Below are positions 9,840 through 19,367 of a stretch of DNA of 64,000 nt, piece by piece. The notes beneath the pieces are model-generated. The model was not told where the DNA came from, ran no database searches, and saw nothing but the letters and a program-made list of their open reading frames with translations. The stretch spans positions 9,114 to 73,113 of the forward strand of contig CAYXJR010000011.1 in assembly GCA_964465145.1 (NCBI GenBank), in the 5' to 3' direction. Both the position numbers and the translations under genes were made by a program. Each line of letters begins with the position of its first letter. The stretch's first letter is position 1. This DNA is from JAUVKA01 sp964465145. GTDB taxonomy: Bacteria; Bacteroidota; Bacteroidia; Bacteroidales; UBA12481.

Positions 9840-9868
9840 TTGCATGGTATTTGCATTTGTTATCTTTG
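9840..9868 (+). promoter_or_regulatory. Bacteroidota-type promoter of the DUF3078 gene
   Basis: TTG at 9840-9842 (-33 element), 18 bases, then TATCTTTG at 9861-9868, an exact match to TAnnTTTG. The ATG follows 25 bases after the -7 box. Spacing and sequence both fit the housekeeping sigma factor of this phylum. Confidence 0.65.
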
Positions 9869-9892
9869 CACCTTTAAGAGAAAACTTTACCG

Positions 9893-11479
9893 ATGAAGAT
9901 TCTGCCTAAACATTTCCTGGGAGTTTTTATAATTATTTTATTTCTTCCGTTTACGGATATGGTTGGCCAGCAGAGGCATGAGAGGGATTCTTTGAGGCTG
10001 ATCAGAGATTCTCTCGTGAATTTGATTAGAATAAAAGACTCCCTTTTATTACGGGCCAGTCTGGATTCTCTTTATCAAAATAATCTGATAACAATACTTG
10101 ATAAAGAGAATGACTCCCTTCAACTTGACATCCGAACCATGATATTGAAAGATAAAATAGACAGTGTCCAGCAGAGGACTATGGATTCTATCAATACTGA
10201 TTTTAACCGATTTGCAAGATGGGGGCTAAGGGATTCCTTGTATAATATCGATGAAGATTCAGTCAGGAGAAGTTTGGATGCATTGTTGGGGGTAGTATTT
10301 AATGATAAAGCTCAATCTCCTGAACCGGAAAAGCTGCGAAAAAGCATGTCCAGGCTGTTTTATCACCTGGCTAATGATTCACTCTATTTTTATATTATCA
10401 ACGGACAAAATGATACGGTTCCTTTTGTTATGAAGAAAAACCACTCCGACTCAATTGCCTTATTTTTGGTTAACAATAAGAAGGACTCAGTTAAGGTATT
10501 CTTGTACGGAAGCGAAAAATCTTCAATATTTATGTGGGCCGATGATGATTTTCGATTAGCTCAGATGCTTAAAAAGAAAGCCTCTCCAGATCTCATCCAT
10601 AAAGAATGGGCAAACTTAGCCCGGATCAAAATACCTCATCGTAAAGTCCCAGCTACCCCTCCCAAACTATGGAAAACCGGGGGTGATGTGGATATTCGTC
10701 TGAATCAGATGGCATTTTCTCATTGGGCAAAAGGCGGAACTAATAAAATATCTTTATTAACAAAAAGCCAGGGCTTTGCAAACTACAGCAAGGGGAAAAT
10801 ATCCTGGAATAATGATTACCTGTATCGTTATGGGGTTCTGAAATCAGAAGGTCTCAAGCTGTATAAGAATATTGAGCAGCTCAGCATAAAAACTTCATTT
10901 TACCATCAAGCATTTAAAAACTATTATTATTCGTTTAACTCCCAGTTTGACAGCCAGTTATTTCCAGGCTATTCCAATCCTTCTGATAGTATTCCTGTTT
11001 CAAAATTTATGGGTCCGGCAATATTAACTACGGGCCTGGGGATGGTCTATATACCCACCAAGGAGTTTGCTGTAACCGTTGATCCACTGTCCGGGAAATT
11101 TACTTTCGTGTTGGATACTGTAACCATCAAGCAAAAAAAATATGGTTTACGTGAAGATCAGCGAGTCAAGAGTGAGATTGGTACAAAGATATACATCACA
11201 TATAAAAAGGTCCTTTGGAAAAATATCAACCTGAATACCTCCTTAGGCCTGTTCCGCAGTTACGTAAATAATCCTAAACCTGATATTGATTGGGTTACAG
11301 ATATAGGATTAAAAGTTAATAAATATTTGAGCACCAAATTTTACTTATACATGAAGTATGATGATGATATGATAATCCCTGAATATGATTATGTAGATGG
11401 GAAAAGGACGCAGGTTGGTGAGGGCAAGTTTCTTCAGTTACAGCAAACTTTTGGTGTGACCTTTACCTTCTATTTATAG
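9893..11479 (+). CDS. DUF3078 domain-containing outer-membrane protein
   Basis: A 528-aa exported protein with a signal peptide (residues 1-25, ending MVGQQ). The middle, residues about 30-230, is a charged, Asp/Ser/Leu-rich helical region with repeated RDSL and DSL phrases. The C-terminal half carries the DUF3078 signature LNQMAFSHWAKGGTNKIS (near 275) followed by WNNDYLYRYG. It ends in aromatic-terminated beta strands (TFGVTFTFYL), typical of an outer-membrane barrel. DUF3078 proteins are frequent in Bacteroidota but have no agreed function. It has its own promoter and is convergent with ubiA, 41 bases away. Confidence 0.85.
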   Translation: MKILPKHFLGVFIIILFLPFTDMVGQQRHERDSLRLIRDSLVNLIRIKDSLLLRASLDSLYQNNLITILDKENDSLQLDIRTMILKDKIDSVQQRTMDSINTDFNRFARWGLRDSLYNIDEDSVRRSLDALLGVVFNDKAQSPEPEKLRKSMSRLFYHLANDSLYFYIINGQNDTVPFVMKKNHSDSIALFLVNNKKDSVKVFLYGSEKSSIFMWADDDFRLAQMLKKKASPDLIHKEWANLARIKIPHRKVPATPPKLWKTGGDVDIRLNQMAFSHWAKGGTNKISLLTKSQGFANYSKGKISWNNDYLYRYGVLKSEGLKLYKNIEQLSIKTSFYHQAFKNYYYSFNSQFDSQLFPGYSNPSDSIPVSKFMGPAILTTGLGMVYIPTKEFAVTVDPLSGKFTFVLDTVTIKQKKYGLREDQRVKSEIGTKIYITYKKVLWKNINLNTSLGLFRSYVNNPKPDIDWVTDIGLKVNKYLSTKFYLYMKYDDDMIIPEYDYVDGKRTQVGEGKFLQLQQTFGVTFTFYL

Positions 11480-11520
11480 AAAAGATGCCCGCAATTGGGT
11501 GTGATAGGCCTGTTTTGGAT

Positions 11521-12390
11521 TTATAGCATATAAATGGAGGAAATAAAAAAGATTGCAAAAATCACCGAGGCAATACCATTGGTTGTTCCAAAGGCTCTAT
11601 TAATTCTGCTGAAATTATCGGGTTTAACTATCATATGCTGGTAAATCAGCAATCCTCCAAACATGATAGCACCAATCCAGTATATCCATCCGAATCTTCC
11701 CACTAAACCAAAGGTTATGACAATTATTCCTGTGACCAGGTGAAGCCCTGTTGAAACCCATAGGGCTCTCCTTGCACCTAATTTGGCCGGAATGGAATAC
11801 AGCTTTTCCTGTTTATCGAATTTCTCGTCCTGTAATGCATAAATGATATCAAAACCGCTAACCCAGGAAAGGACAATCCCAGATAAGAATAAAGGAATCC
11901 AGTGAAATTTTCCGCTTATGGCCAGGTATGCCCCTACGGGTGCAATTGCCAAACCTAATCCCAGAACCAGGTGACACCAGGAAGTAAATCTTTTTGTATA
12001 ACTGTATCCCAGGACCACTATAAGGGCTACCGGTGACAGAAAGAAACAAAGGGGATTTAGGAACCATGTTGCTGCTACGAAAAATGCAGAATTAACCAAG
12101 GTAAAGATAAGGGCATAACGCTCCTTTATTATTCCTGCAGGTATCTCACGTTGGGCAGTCCTGGGGTTTTTTGCGTCTGATTTCCTGTCTGCATAACGGT
12201 TGAATCCCATGGCAGCATTGCGCGTAAGCATCATGCAGAGAATAACTATAAGCAGTGTTGTGGTTGAAAAATGGTAACCATGGTACCGGACTGCAAGGAA
12301 AAAACCGATCATGGCAAATGGTAATGCAAAGATAGTGTGTGAAAAAGTAACAAGACTAAGGTATTTATTTATTCCGTTTAAGTTTTTCAT
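11521..12390 (-). CDS. ubiA: UbiA-like polyprenyltransferase
   Basis: A 289-aa integral membrane protein with about eight or nine hydrophobic segments. It has the two aspartate-rich motifs of the UbiA superfamily: NRYADRKSD in the first third (followed by NPRTAQREIP) and DIIYALQDEKFDK in the middle. These bind Mg and the prenyl diphosphate. The sequence resembles the UbiA-like/MqnP branch that prenylates an aromatic acid in quinone synthesis. In this phylum the product would be menaquinone, so the literal 4-hydroxybenzoate name may be misleading. No other quinone gene is nearby to decide. Confidence 0.88.
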   Translation of the reverse strand: MKNLNGINKYLSLVTFSHTIFALPFAMIGFFLAVRYHGYHFSTTTLLIVILCMMLTRNAAMGFNRYADRKSDAKNPRTAQREIPAGIIKERYALIFTLVNSAFFVAATWFLNPLCFFLSPVALIVVLGYSYTKRFTSWCHLVLGLGLAIAPVGAYLAISGKFHWIPLFLSGIVLSWVSGFDIIYALQDEKFDKQEKLYSIPAKLGARRALWVSTGLHLVTGIIVITFGLVGRFGWIYWIGAIMFGGLLIYQHMIVKPDNFSRINRAFGTTNGIASVIFAIFFISSIYML

Positions 12391-12497
12391 CAGTATTTTT
12401 ACACTTCTGGGTAATAATAAAATGGAGTGCTAAATTCCTAAACAATTAATAATAGCACTTGTTTAATCAGCGAAGAAAACGATATAAAAAACAAAAA

Positions 12498-13049
12498 ATG
12501 AAGATAGCAATTATTCTGGGTAGTGTCAGGAAAAACCGCAAAAGCAGTCAAGTTGGAGTATATTTAAAGAATTTATTAGATAATCGGGATGGGGTAGTTC
12601 CTAAACTTCTTGACCTGGTTGAATTTCCTTTTCCTGTGATGGAGGAACGTTTTCGTAATCTTACTCATCCACCGGCTGGCATGGTTGAATTCAGTAGGAC
12701 CCTGGAAGAGGCCGATGGGATTGTGATCATTACACCGGAATACAATGGCAGCTATTCAGGCGCACTGAAAAACACTCTTGACTATTTCAAGCAGGAGTAT
12801 GTAAAGAAGCCGATGGGAATTGTTACGGTTAGTAGCGGAATTTGGGGTGGTGTGAATGCCTCACATCATCTCCTTGCCTGGGTTTTGCATGTTGAGGCCA
12901 TCCCCTCTCCATTCAAACTCATGGTGCAAAATATCAATTCATTATTTAATAACAAAGGTGAGTTAACAGATCCTGATTTTGAGGCCAGGGCTGAGAAGTT
13001 CTTAGATGAATTTTTATGGCTTACAACAGCAATTTCTCAGGTGAATTAA
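12498..13049 (+). CDS. NADPH-dependent FMN reductase family protein
   Basis: A 183-aa flavodoxin-fold oxidoreductase. The phosphate-binding loop LGSVRKNRKSS is at residues 6-16. The flavin-contacting motif PEYNGSYSGALKNTLDYF, in the second quarter, is typical of the NAD(P)H-dependent FMN reductase/quinone reductase family. I chose ATG 12498 because the protein then begins directly with the first beta strand (MKIAIILGS); an in-frame TTG at 12459 would add a lysine/arginine-rich tail without support. The substrate cannot be told from sequence. The HAD gene follows 32 bases later and may be co-transcribed. Confidence 0.88.
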   Translation: MKIAIILGSVRKNRKSSQVGVYLKNLLDNRDGVVPKLLDLVEFPFPVMEERFRNLTHPPAGMVEFSRTLEEADGIVIITPEYNGSYSGALKNTLDYFKQEYVKKPMGIVTVSSGIWGGVNASHHLLAWVLHVEAIPSPFKLMVQNINSLFNNKGELTDPDFEARAEKFLDEFLWLTTAISQVN

Positions 13050-13081
13050 TTAGCCTGTCTTAAGTATTTGTATTTTTGAGC

Positions 13082-13900
13082 ATGTTTAAAATGGTTATAA
13101 CTGATCTCGACGGGACCTTACTGAGAGATGATCAAAAAGTCAGTGAAAAGGATTACAACAGTCTGTTATGGCTGGGCCGGAAAGGTTACGTCAGAGTTAT
13201 TGCTACAGGTCGCTCACCTTACGCTTTCAGCAGGATTATTCCGGATGATTTTCCCATTGACTATCTCGTGTTTAGCTCGGGCGCTGGAGTTATGGATTGG
13301 ACAACAAAGGAGATCATTGTATCTCATTCTCTGGAAGAGCAGAAAGTGAGAGAGTTAGCTGGGATTTTCAGAGATCGTGATGTGGATTTTAAAGTGTTGG
13401 CTCCAATACCGGATAATCATCATTATGTGTATTATCAAAACGGCATGGCTCATCCTGATTTTATTAAGCGGATGGAGTATTACCGGGGATTTGAGGAGGA
13501 GATCTGTTTTGACCCCCCAAATTTTGGCACAGCCTCCCAGATTCTTATAATTCTCCCCAATGATCCTACCCAATACAATAATTTAACAGGACTCTGCCAT
13601 GGAGTTAAGGTTGTACGAGCCACCTCTCCCATTGACCATCAATCTATTTGGATGGAAATTTTTAATCCGAAAGTGTCTAAAGCTGAAGGTATACGATATC
13701 TGTGTGAAAAATTGAGCATACGTCAAAGTGAAACCGTAGCCGTAGGAAATGATTTCAACGACCTTGATCTTTTAGCTTTCGCTGCGAAGTCATATTTGGT
13801 TGATAATGCACCAGCGGAACTCCTCTCTTTATATGCAGTTGTGTCTTCCAATAATGAAAGTGGATTTTCAGATCTTCTGGTGAAAGCTGGAATATCCTAA
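13082..13900 (+). CDS. Cof-type HAD-IIB family hydrolase
   Basis: A 272-aa cytosolic phosphatase. Motif I (DLDGTLL, residues 8-14) gives the nucleophile and acid/base aspartates. Motif III contributes the lysine in KVSKAEG. Motif IV is GNDFNDLDLL, which binds Mg. The C2B cap lies between, as in Cof/YidA proteins that dephosphorylate sugar phosphates and cofactors. ATG at 13082 is preferred over the TTG six bases upstream. Its stop is three bases from the end of the convergent pheT gene, leaving no room for a separate terminator. Confidence 0.9.
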   Translation: MFKMVITDLDGTLLRDDQKVSEKDYNSLLWLGRKGYVRVIATGRSPYAFSRIIPDDFPIDYLVFSSGAGVMDWTTKEIIVSHSLEEQKVRELAGIFRDRDVDFKVLAPIPDNHHYVYYQNGMAHPDFIKRMEYYRGFEEEICFDPPNFGTASQILIILPNDPTQYNNLTGLCHGVKVVRATSPIDHQSIWMEIFNPKVSKAEGIRYLCEKLSIRQSETVAVGNDFNDLDLLAFAAKSYLVDNAPAELLSLYAVVSSNNESGFSDLLVKAGIS

Positions 13901-13903
13901 TTG

Positions 13904-16351
13904 TTATTGTCGTAATTTCGCACCAAGTTTATCCCCAAAGGCCGATAGCAGGCTTTGCATTACTTTGTCAACGCGCTTGTCGGTCAGGGTTTTAGTATCA
14001 TCCTGTAAAATAAAGCTAACAGCATAGGATTTTTTATCCTTACCGAGTTTTTCGCTTTCAAACACATCAAATAATGAAACTTTTTTCAGGAGCTTTCTTT
14101 CCACATTAAATGCCAACTGGCGAATGGATTTAAATTCGGTATCCTGGTCTATGATTAAAGCCAGGTCTCTACGGACTGCCGGGTATCGTGTTACTTCCTG
14201 GAAGCGAACATCCTGTATGGTATTTTTCAAAAGCAAACTCCAGTTCAGGTCGGCATACTGGACTGACTGCTCAATACCAAAGGAATCAAGCAGCTCGTTA
14301 TGCAGGCGGCCAAAACGTGCAATTTCTTGATTATGAATTGTATAAATCAGTCCCTCAGCAAAAATGGAATTTTTAATTACAGTGCTTTCAATAAGATCAC
14401 TTTGCAATCCCATACGGTCAAATATTGCCCCAACATAGGCTTTCAGTTGATAGAAATCAGAATCAGTTTGCTTATTATTCCAGTGCTCATTTGTTTTTTT
14501 CCCGGTTAGGATGAGCATCAGGGATCGGTTCTCCAGGTACGCATCTGTAGAATATTGGTTTTTGCTGGGATTGATCCTGTAGATGTTTCCAAACTCGAAA
14601 AGCCTTAAATTCTGAGTTTTATGTTTGATATTCAGTGCGATTGTTTCAAGCCCGCCATATAGCAGACTTTGCCGCAGAACTCCAAGGTCTGAACTTAATG
14701 GATTTAAAAGGCGTACCAATTCTTTCTCTTTAAATGCTTCGTTATCCTGATAATATACTGACCGGGTAAGGGAGTTGGCCATCATTTCGAGAAAACCTTG
14801 AGATACCAGTTGGTTAGAAACCAAATTCTCCATTTTATCAGGATCAGGGCGGGAGCTATAGGATAGCGTCGAATAGACCTGGTCATGAAGTCCTATGTTA
14901 TTGTACCCATAGATTCTGAGAATTTCCTCTATTACATCAGCTTCTCTCCTGACTTCAACCCTGTAGGTAGCTACCTCAAGATTCAATCCCAGGGGATCAT
15001 CCTGAACTATGTTGATATCCAGAGAATGGAGAATCTCCCAAACACTTTCCCTGGGTATTTTAACTCCAACGAGGCGATCCAGATTGGCCCAAGTCAATCG
15101 GACAGGGTATGGCCGGATTTCTTCCGGGTAAACATCAATTATGTCTGAGGAAATTTTCCCTCCGGCGAGTTCTTTAATCAGCAGTGCAGCCCTTTTCAGT
15201 GCGAAGATGGTCCCATTAGGGTCGGTTCCCCTTTCAAACCGGAAAGAGCTATCCGTATTAAGTCCGTGTCTTTTGGATGTTTTCCTTATCCACACAGGAT
15301 TAAAACAGGCTGATTCCAGGAAAATATTTTGTGTTTTTATCCCTACACCGGATTCTTTGCCGCCAAAGACGCCGGCTATACACATGCCTCCCTGATCATT
15401 GCAAATCATAAGATCCTGATCCGAAAGTATCCGGCTTTCTTCATCCAATGTGGTGAAAGCAGTCTTATCCGGAAGGGTCCTGACTGTTACTTTATTCCCT
15501 GTAATTTTGTCTGCGTCAAAAGTATGAAGAGGCTGCCCGGTTTCGTGAAGAACAAAATTGGTAATATCCACCACATTATTTATTGGTTTCAATCCGATGG
15601 CTTTCAATCGATTTTGCAGCCAGGAAGGCGAATCCTCTATTCTCACTCCTGAAATGCTTACCCCAGAATATCTGGTACAAGCTTCAGGATCAATAACCTC
15701 CACTGGAATTTCCAGATCATGATTATCGATGCGAAATTCATCAACAACTGGCATAGTAAGCCTAACAGCCATTTCTGAGCGCATAGCAGCAACAATGTCC
15801 CTGGCCACTCCCAGATGGGAGGCACCATCAATACGATTAGGGGTAAGGCCAATTTCAAAGATGTTGTCGTGTTCAACACAAAAATATTCTGAAGCCGGCA
15901 TGCCGATCTTTGCAGCTGGGTCCAGAACCATGATTCCCTCATGGTCATCTCCCAAACCAACTTCATCCTCCGCACAGATCATGCCTTCTGATATCTCTCC
16001 CCGGATTTTTGTTTTTTTAATAATGAAGCTGTCCTCCCCGTGATAAAGGGTGGTGCCTACGGTGGCTACCAGAACTTTCTGACCAACAGCTACATTTGGG
16101 GCCCCACAAATGATTGGTAATGTTTGCAACGAGCCTAAATCAACCAGAGTTATGCTAAGCTTATCGGCATTTGGGTGGGGCATGCAACTGGTAACCTTCC
16201 CAATCAGCAAGCCTTCCATGCCTCCCTTCACGGTTATAAACTTTTCTAACCCCTCCACCTCGAGGCCGGTATTGGTTAATATCTCTGCAAGCTTTCCCGG
16301 GGATAAATCGATATCCAGGTAATCCTGGAGCCAGTTATATGAAATCTTCAT
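13904..16351 (-). CDS. pheT: Phenylalanine--tRNA ligase beta subunit
   Basis: An 815-aa subunit that charges tRNA-Phe together with PheS, which is not in this window. The order is the usual one: N-terminal B1 and EMAP-type tRNA-binding domain (GLLIGKVTSCMPHPNADKL, about 47-65), the B3/4 editing domain, B5 (near RPYPVRLTWANLDRLVG), the catalytic-like core, and a C-terminal FDX-ACB anticodon-binding domain (RYPAVRRDLALI to the end). ATG start at 16351. Full length, nothing missing. Confidence 0.97.
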   Translation of the reverse strand: MKISYNWLQDYLDIDLSPGKLAEILTNTGLEVEGLEKFITVKGGMEGLLIGKVTSCMPHPNADKLSITLVDLGSLQTLPIICGAPNVAVGQKVLVATVGTTLYHGEDSFIIKKTKIRGEISEGMICAEDEVGLGDDHEGIMVLDPAAKIGMPASEYFCVEHDNIFEIGLTPNRIDGASHLGVARDIVAAMRSEMAVRLTMPVVDEFRIDNHDLEIPVEVIDPEACTRYSGVSISGVRIEDSPSWLQNRLKAIGLKPINNVVDITNFVLHETGQPLHTFDADKITGNKVTVRTLPDKTAFTTLDEESRILSDQDLMICNDQGGMCIAGVFGGKESGVGIKTQNIFLESACFNPVWIRKTSKRHGLNTDSSFRFERGTDPNGTIFALKRAALLIKELAGGKISSDIIDVYPEEIRPYPVRLTWANLDRLVGVKIPRESVWEILHSLDINIVQDDPLGLNLEVATYRVEVRREADVIEEILRIYGYNNIGLHDQVYSTLSYSSRPDPDKMENLVSNQLVSQGFLEMMANSLTRSVYYQDNEAFKEKELVRLLNPLSSDLGVLRQSLLYGGLETIALNIKHKTQNLRLFEFGNIYRINPSKNQYSTDAYLENRSLMLILTGKKTNEHWNNKQTDSDFYQLKAYVGAIFDRMGLQSDLIESTVIKNSIFAEGLIYTIHNQEIARFGRLHNELLDSFGIEQSVQYADLNWSLLLKNTIQDVRFQEVTRYPAVRRDLALIIDQDTEFKSIRQLAFNVERKLLKKVSLFDVFESEKLGKDKKSYAVSFILQDDTKTLTDKRVDKVMQSLLSAFGDKLGAKLRQ

Positions 16352-16571
16352 ATTTTATTATTTTGACCTTCAAAATTATAAACCCCATGGATGCAATACA
16401 AATTAAATTGGTGGCACGAACAATTAAATAAGCTAATCCACTGTAATAAAATGAATTTCCCATTTAAATATTTCATAAAACTTCCAAAAACAGTACATCA
16501 AAGCAACGATTTTTAGAAATTTTATTGGCAGTTATTTAGAGATTTGGGTTCAATATTCCGCCTTAATAAGT

Positions 16572-16579
16572 TATTTTTG
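16572..16579 (+). promoter_or_regulatory. -7 box for the M28 peptidase gene
   Basis: TATTTTTG matches TAnnTTTG, 22 bases before the ATG at 16602. A TTTG at 16543-16546 is 25 bases upstream, slightly too far for a standard -33 element, so the call rests mainly on the -7 box. Confidence 0.45.
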
Positions 16580-16601
16580 CGCCTTATCAGAATATAAATC
16601 G

Positions 16602-18374
16602 ATGAAGAACAGAATAAATTTTATTGTTGCAGTGTTGTTATTGGGATTCTTATTCAGTTGCAGCAATACCTCCAATCCTGAAATCACCGCAGAGGAATTA
16701 TTAGATCATGCCTCTTTCCTGGCATCTGAAGATCTTGCAGGTCGATATCCAGGAACTCAAGGTGATATTAAGGCATCAGATTATATTTTGGAGAAGTTTA
16801 AGAACTATGGATTGGATATTGATTATCCTGCTGGCTTGCAAGAAATGGAGATCACAACCTCGGTCACCATGGGTGACTCTAATCGCCTGGCCTGGACTGA
16901 TCGGGAAATGGAACTTCTACAAGATTATATTCCCCTGTCTTATACTAAAAATTGTAAAGTTCGTGCTGATGTTGTTTTTGTCGGATATGGCCTCCAGACC
17001 AATAAGGCAGGTATAAAATGGGATGATTTCAAGGGGATGGATATGCAGGGCAAGATTGCATTAATATTGGAAGGAGGGCCTCAACAGCCTGAATCGGGGC
17101 CGGATCCTTTTGACGGACTTCTGTCCCAAAGGAGTAAGATCCTTAATGCACAAGATCTGGGTGCTATAGCTGTAATGTTTGTTTCCGGACCTATTTTCGA
17201 TCCTGATGATAAATTGGAATTCACCAATATCAAAGAAGCGCCTGCAGGAATCCCAGTGATTCGTATTGCCAGAAGTTTTGCGAACCAGGTCTTGTCCGGG
17301 ATGAATCTATCGGTAGAGGAACTGGAGATTGCCTGTCAGGAAGCAAGCCAACAACCTTTTTCATTGGAGCAGACAGTATTTATCAAAACTCACGTGACAG
17401 CCAAAAAGGTCAGTACAAATAATGTTATTGGGATAATAAGAGCCCCTGAAGGCTCTCATTCAGATGAGTATATGGTATTTGGCGGCCATTATGATCATCT
17501 GGGCATGGGGGGGCCTGGTACCGGGTCAAGGGTTCCTGATACCACTGCAGTGCATTACGGGGCTGATGACAATGCCTCTGGTACGGCAGGGGTTATTGAA
17601 CTGGCAGGGTATTTTGCCGGTAAACAGAAGGAATTAACACGTTCTATGATTTTTGTAGCCTTTGCAGCAGAAGAAATGGGCTTGCTAGGATCAAAATTCT
17701 TTGTGGAAAATCCACCGGTAGATATCGACCAGATCAAGGTCATGTTCAACCTGGACATGATTGGGAGACTTAATGAAGAGAACCGGGTAACAGTTGGTGG
17801 AACCGGAACAGCAGCGGAATTCGACTCCCTTTTCAACATGGTTCATCCCGATGATCTCAGTTTGATATTCTCACCAGAGGGATCGGGGCCTTCAGATCAT
17901 GCTTCTTTTTACGCCAAAAATATTCCGGTACTGTTCTTTTCGACTGGAGCACACCTCGATTACCATACTCCCGGCGACTCTGTTGGAAGTTTGAATATCA
18001 ATGGGATGAATCAGGTTACACATTATCTGGCAGAATTGGCAACCATCGTTGCCAGTCAGGATGAACTTAACTTTCGCGAGGCTGGTCCGAAAAGGACCAC
18101 ATCCACCCGGCAAAATCTAAAAGTCACCCTGGGCTTTATGCCTGATTTTACAGATAATTCTAATACCGGTATGCGTGTTGATTTTCCTACACCTGGCAAG
18201 CCTGCCGATCGGGCCGGGATAATCAAGGGCGACCGTATTGTTGGAATTAATGGATTGAAGGTGACCAATATACAGGACTATATGGTGAGGTTGAAATTAC
18301 TGGAACCTGGTCAGATTGTATCAGTTGATGTGGATCGTGATGGGGAAAAATTAGTTTTATTAGTACAATTATAA
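16602..18374 (+). CDS. M28 family metallopeptidase lipoprotein with PA and PDZ domains
   Basis: A 590-aa secreted zinc aminopeptidase-like enzyme. The signal peptide ends in a lipobox (LFSC, Cys near residue 21), so it is membrane-anchored. A PA domain (about 95-255) precedes the M28 domain. The zinc ligands are visible in order: GGHYDH, ADDNASG, the EE of AAEEMG, NLDMIG, and HLDYHTPGDS. Residues about 500-590 form a PDZ domain (GKPADRAGIIKGDRIVGING). The architecture is common in Bacteroidota. The next gene starts nine bases after its stop, so the two probably share a transcript. Substrate unknown; peptide scavenging in the periplasm is likely. Confidence 0.93.
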   Translation: MKNRINFIVAVLLLGFLFSCSNTSNPEITAEELLDHASFLASEDLAGRYPGTQGDIKASDYILEKFKNYGLDIDYPAGLQEMEITTSVTMGDSNRLAWTDREMELLQDYIPLSYTKNCKVRADVVFVGYGLQTNKAGIKWDDFKGMDMQGKIALILEGGPQQPESGPDPFDGLLSQRSKILNAQDLGAIAVMFVSGPIFDPDDKLEFTNIKEAPAGIPVIRIARSFANQVLSGMNLSVEELEIACQEASQQPFSLEQTVFIKTHVTAKKVSTNNVIGIIRAPEGSHSDEYMVFGGHYDHLGMGGPGTGSRVPDTTAVHYGADDNASGTAGVIELAGYFAGKQKELTRSMIFVAFAAEEMGLLGSKFFVENPPVDIDQIKVMFNLDMIGRLNEENRVTVGGTGTAAEFDSLFNMVHPDDLSLIFSPEGSGPSDHASFYAKNIPVLFFSTGAHLDYHTPGDSVGSLNINGMNQVTHYLAELATIVASQDELNFREAGPKRTTSTRQNLKVTLGFMPDFTDNSNTGMRVDFPTPGKPADRAGIIKGDRIVGINGLKVTNIQDYMVRLKLLEPGQIVSVDVDRDGEKLVLLVQL

Positions 18375-18383
18375 AAAAATATC

Positions 18384-19238
18384 ATGATAAAGAAATTAGC
18401 TTTATGGATTCTGGCCTTTCTGATCACAGTAGGAGCGGCCTATTATCAGAGGAAAACTGGCCCTACTCATCCTCAGTTGGCGGAGGTGAGCCTGGCAGAC
18501 AGTACCTGGAAGGTTGAATTGATTAGGAGCAATGGCGCCCGTGATGCAAGAGTTAAACTTCCGATCAAAGATCCAGAGGTGTCCGCTACTCTCTTTTACA
18601 AGAAATATAGGGTGAACGAGGAATGGGTAGCAGTGGATTTTGAAATTAAACCTATTCAGCACCATTCCTTGTTCAAGAAAAAGGGTCCGGCGAAAATAGA
18701 AGAAGCCTTTGTTGCTTACATGCCACAGCAGGAACCGGCAGGGAAACTGGAGTATTTTATCGAAATAAATGGGTATGGAAGCCAGTCTTATATTTCGAAA
18801 GACGCTCCTGTAGTAATACGTTTTAAGGATGATGTTCCGGCAGGTGTATTGATACCACATATCCTACTGATGTTTCTTTCTATGATGCTTGCTACTCTGG
18901 CAGGACTATTTGCCATCTTTAAGATTGATAGGTTCAAACGTTATACTATCTGGACATTTGGAATTCTATTTATTGGTGGGTTTATTTTCGGCCCATGGGT
19001 GCAATGGTATGCTTTTGGGGATTGGTGGACCGGAATTCCATTTGGTTGGGACCTAACAGATAATAAGACCCTTTTTGCCTTCATCTTTTGGCTGGTTGCC
19101 CTTTTAGGTAATCTTAAAAAATCCCGTCCTGCCCTGGTTATTCTGGCTGCCATAATGACTTTAGTGATCTTTTCCATCCCGCATAGCCTTTTTGGCAGTG
19201 AATTGGATTACAATACAGGAGAGGTGACACAAGGATAA
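18384..19238 (+). CDS. Conserved membrane protein of unknown function
   Basis: A 284-aa protein I do not recognise as a named family. It has one N-terminal membrane segment (residues 4-20) and a soluble, beta-rich region (about 25-155) that should be outside the cytoplasm. Four further segments lie at about 158-180, 188-208, 228-245 and 250-268. The loop between the second and third of these is tryptophan- and glycine-rich (WVQWYAFGDWWTGIPFGWD). It follows the M28 peptidase by nine bases and is followed by a hairpin terminator, so the two look like a two-gene unit. The soluble domain could bind a substrate or partner of the peptidase; that is only an inference from position. Confidence 0.8.
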   Translation: MIKKLALWILAFLITVGAAYYQRKTGPTHPQLAEVSLADSTWKVELIRSNGARDARVKLPIKDPEVSATLFYKKYRVNEEWVAVDFEIKPIQHHSLFKKKGPAKIEEAFVAYMPQQEPAGKLEYFIEINGYGSQSYISKDAPVVIRFKDDVPAGVLIPHILLMFLSMMLATLAGLFAIFKIDRFKRYTIWTFGILFIGGFIFGPWVQWYAFGDWWTGIPFGWDLTDNKTLFAFIFWLVALLGNLKKSRPALVILAAIMTLVIFSIPHSLFGSELDYNTGEVTQG

Positions 19239-19278
19239 AAAAATAATATTATTTTATCATCCCGGATTGAGGGATTAT

Positions 19279-19315
19279 ACGGGCCCTCGCAATGAAAACG
19301 AGGGCCTGTCTTATT
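19279..19315 (+). terminator. Hairpin terminator after the M28 peptidase unit
   Basis: An 11-bp stem (one G-U pair) between 19279-19289 and 19299-19309 encloses a nine-base loop. The core GGCCCTCG/CGAGGGCC is perfect. A short T-containing run (CTTATT) follows. It lies 41 bases after the stop of the membrane-protein gene, so it probably ends that transcript. Confidence 0.55.
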
Positions 19316-19323
19316 GTCATATC

Positions 19324-19356
19324 TCGGGTTTTGGCACGAGCTTTGAAAAAACCCGA
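19324..19356 (+). promoter_or_regulatory. Inverted repeat just upstream of htpG
   Basis: Perfect nine-base arms TCGGGTTTT and AAAACCCGA enclose a 15-base loop, ending 11 bases before the htpG ATG at 19368. It is not the CIRCE sequence. If transcribed it would fold in the 5' leader, where it could act as a heat-sensitive structure or an operator. No promoter box is obvious between it and the previous terminator. Confidence 0.4.
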
Positions 19357-19367
19357 TCAGAACTATA

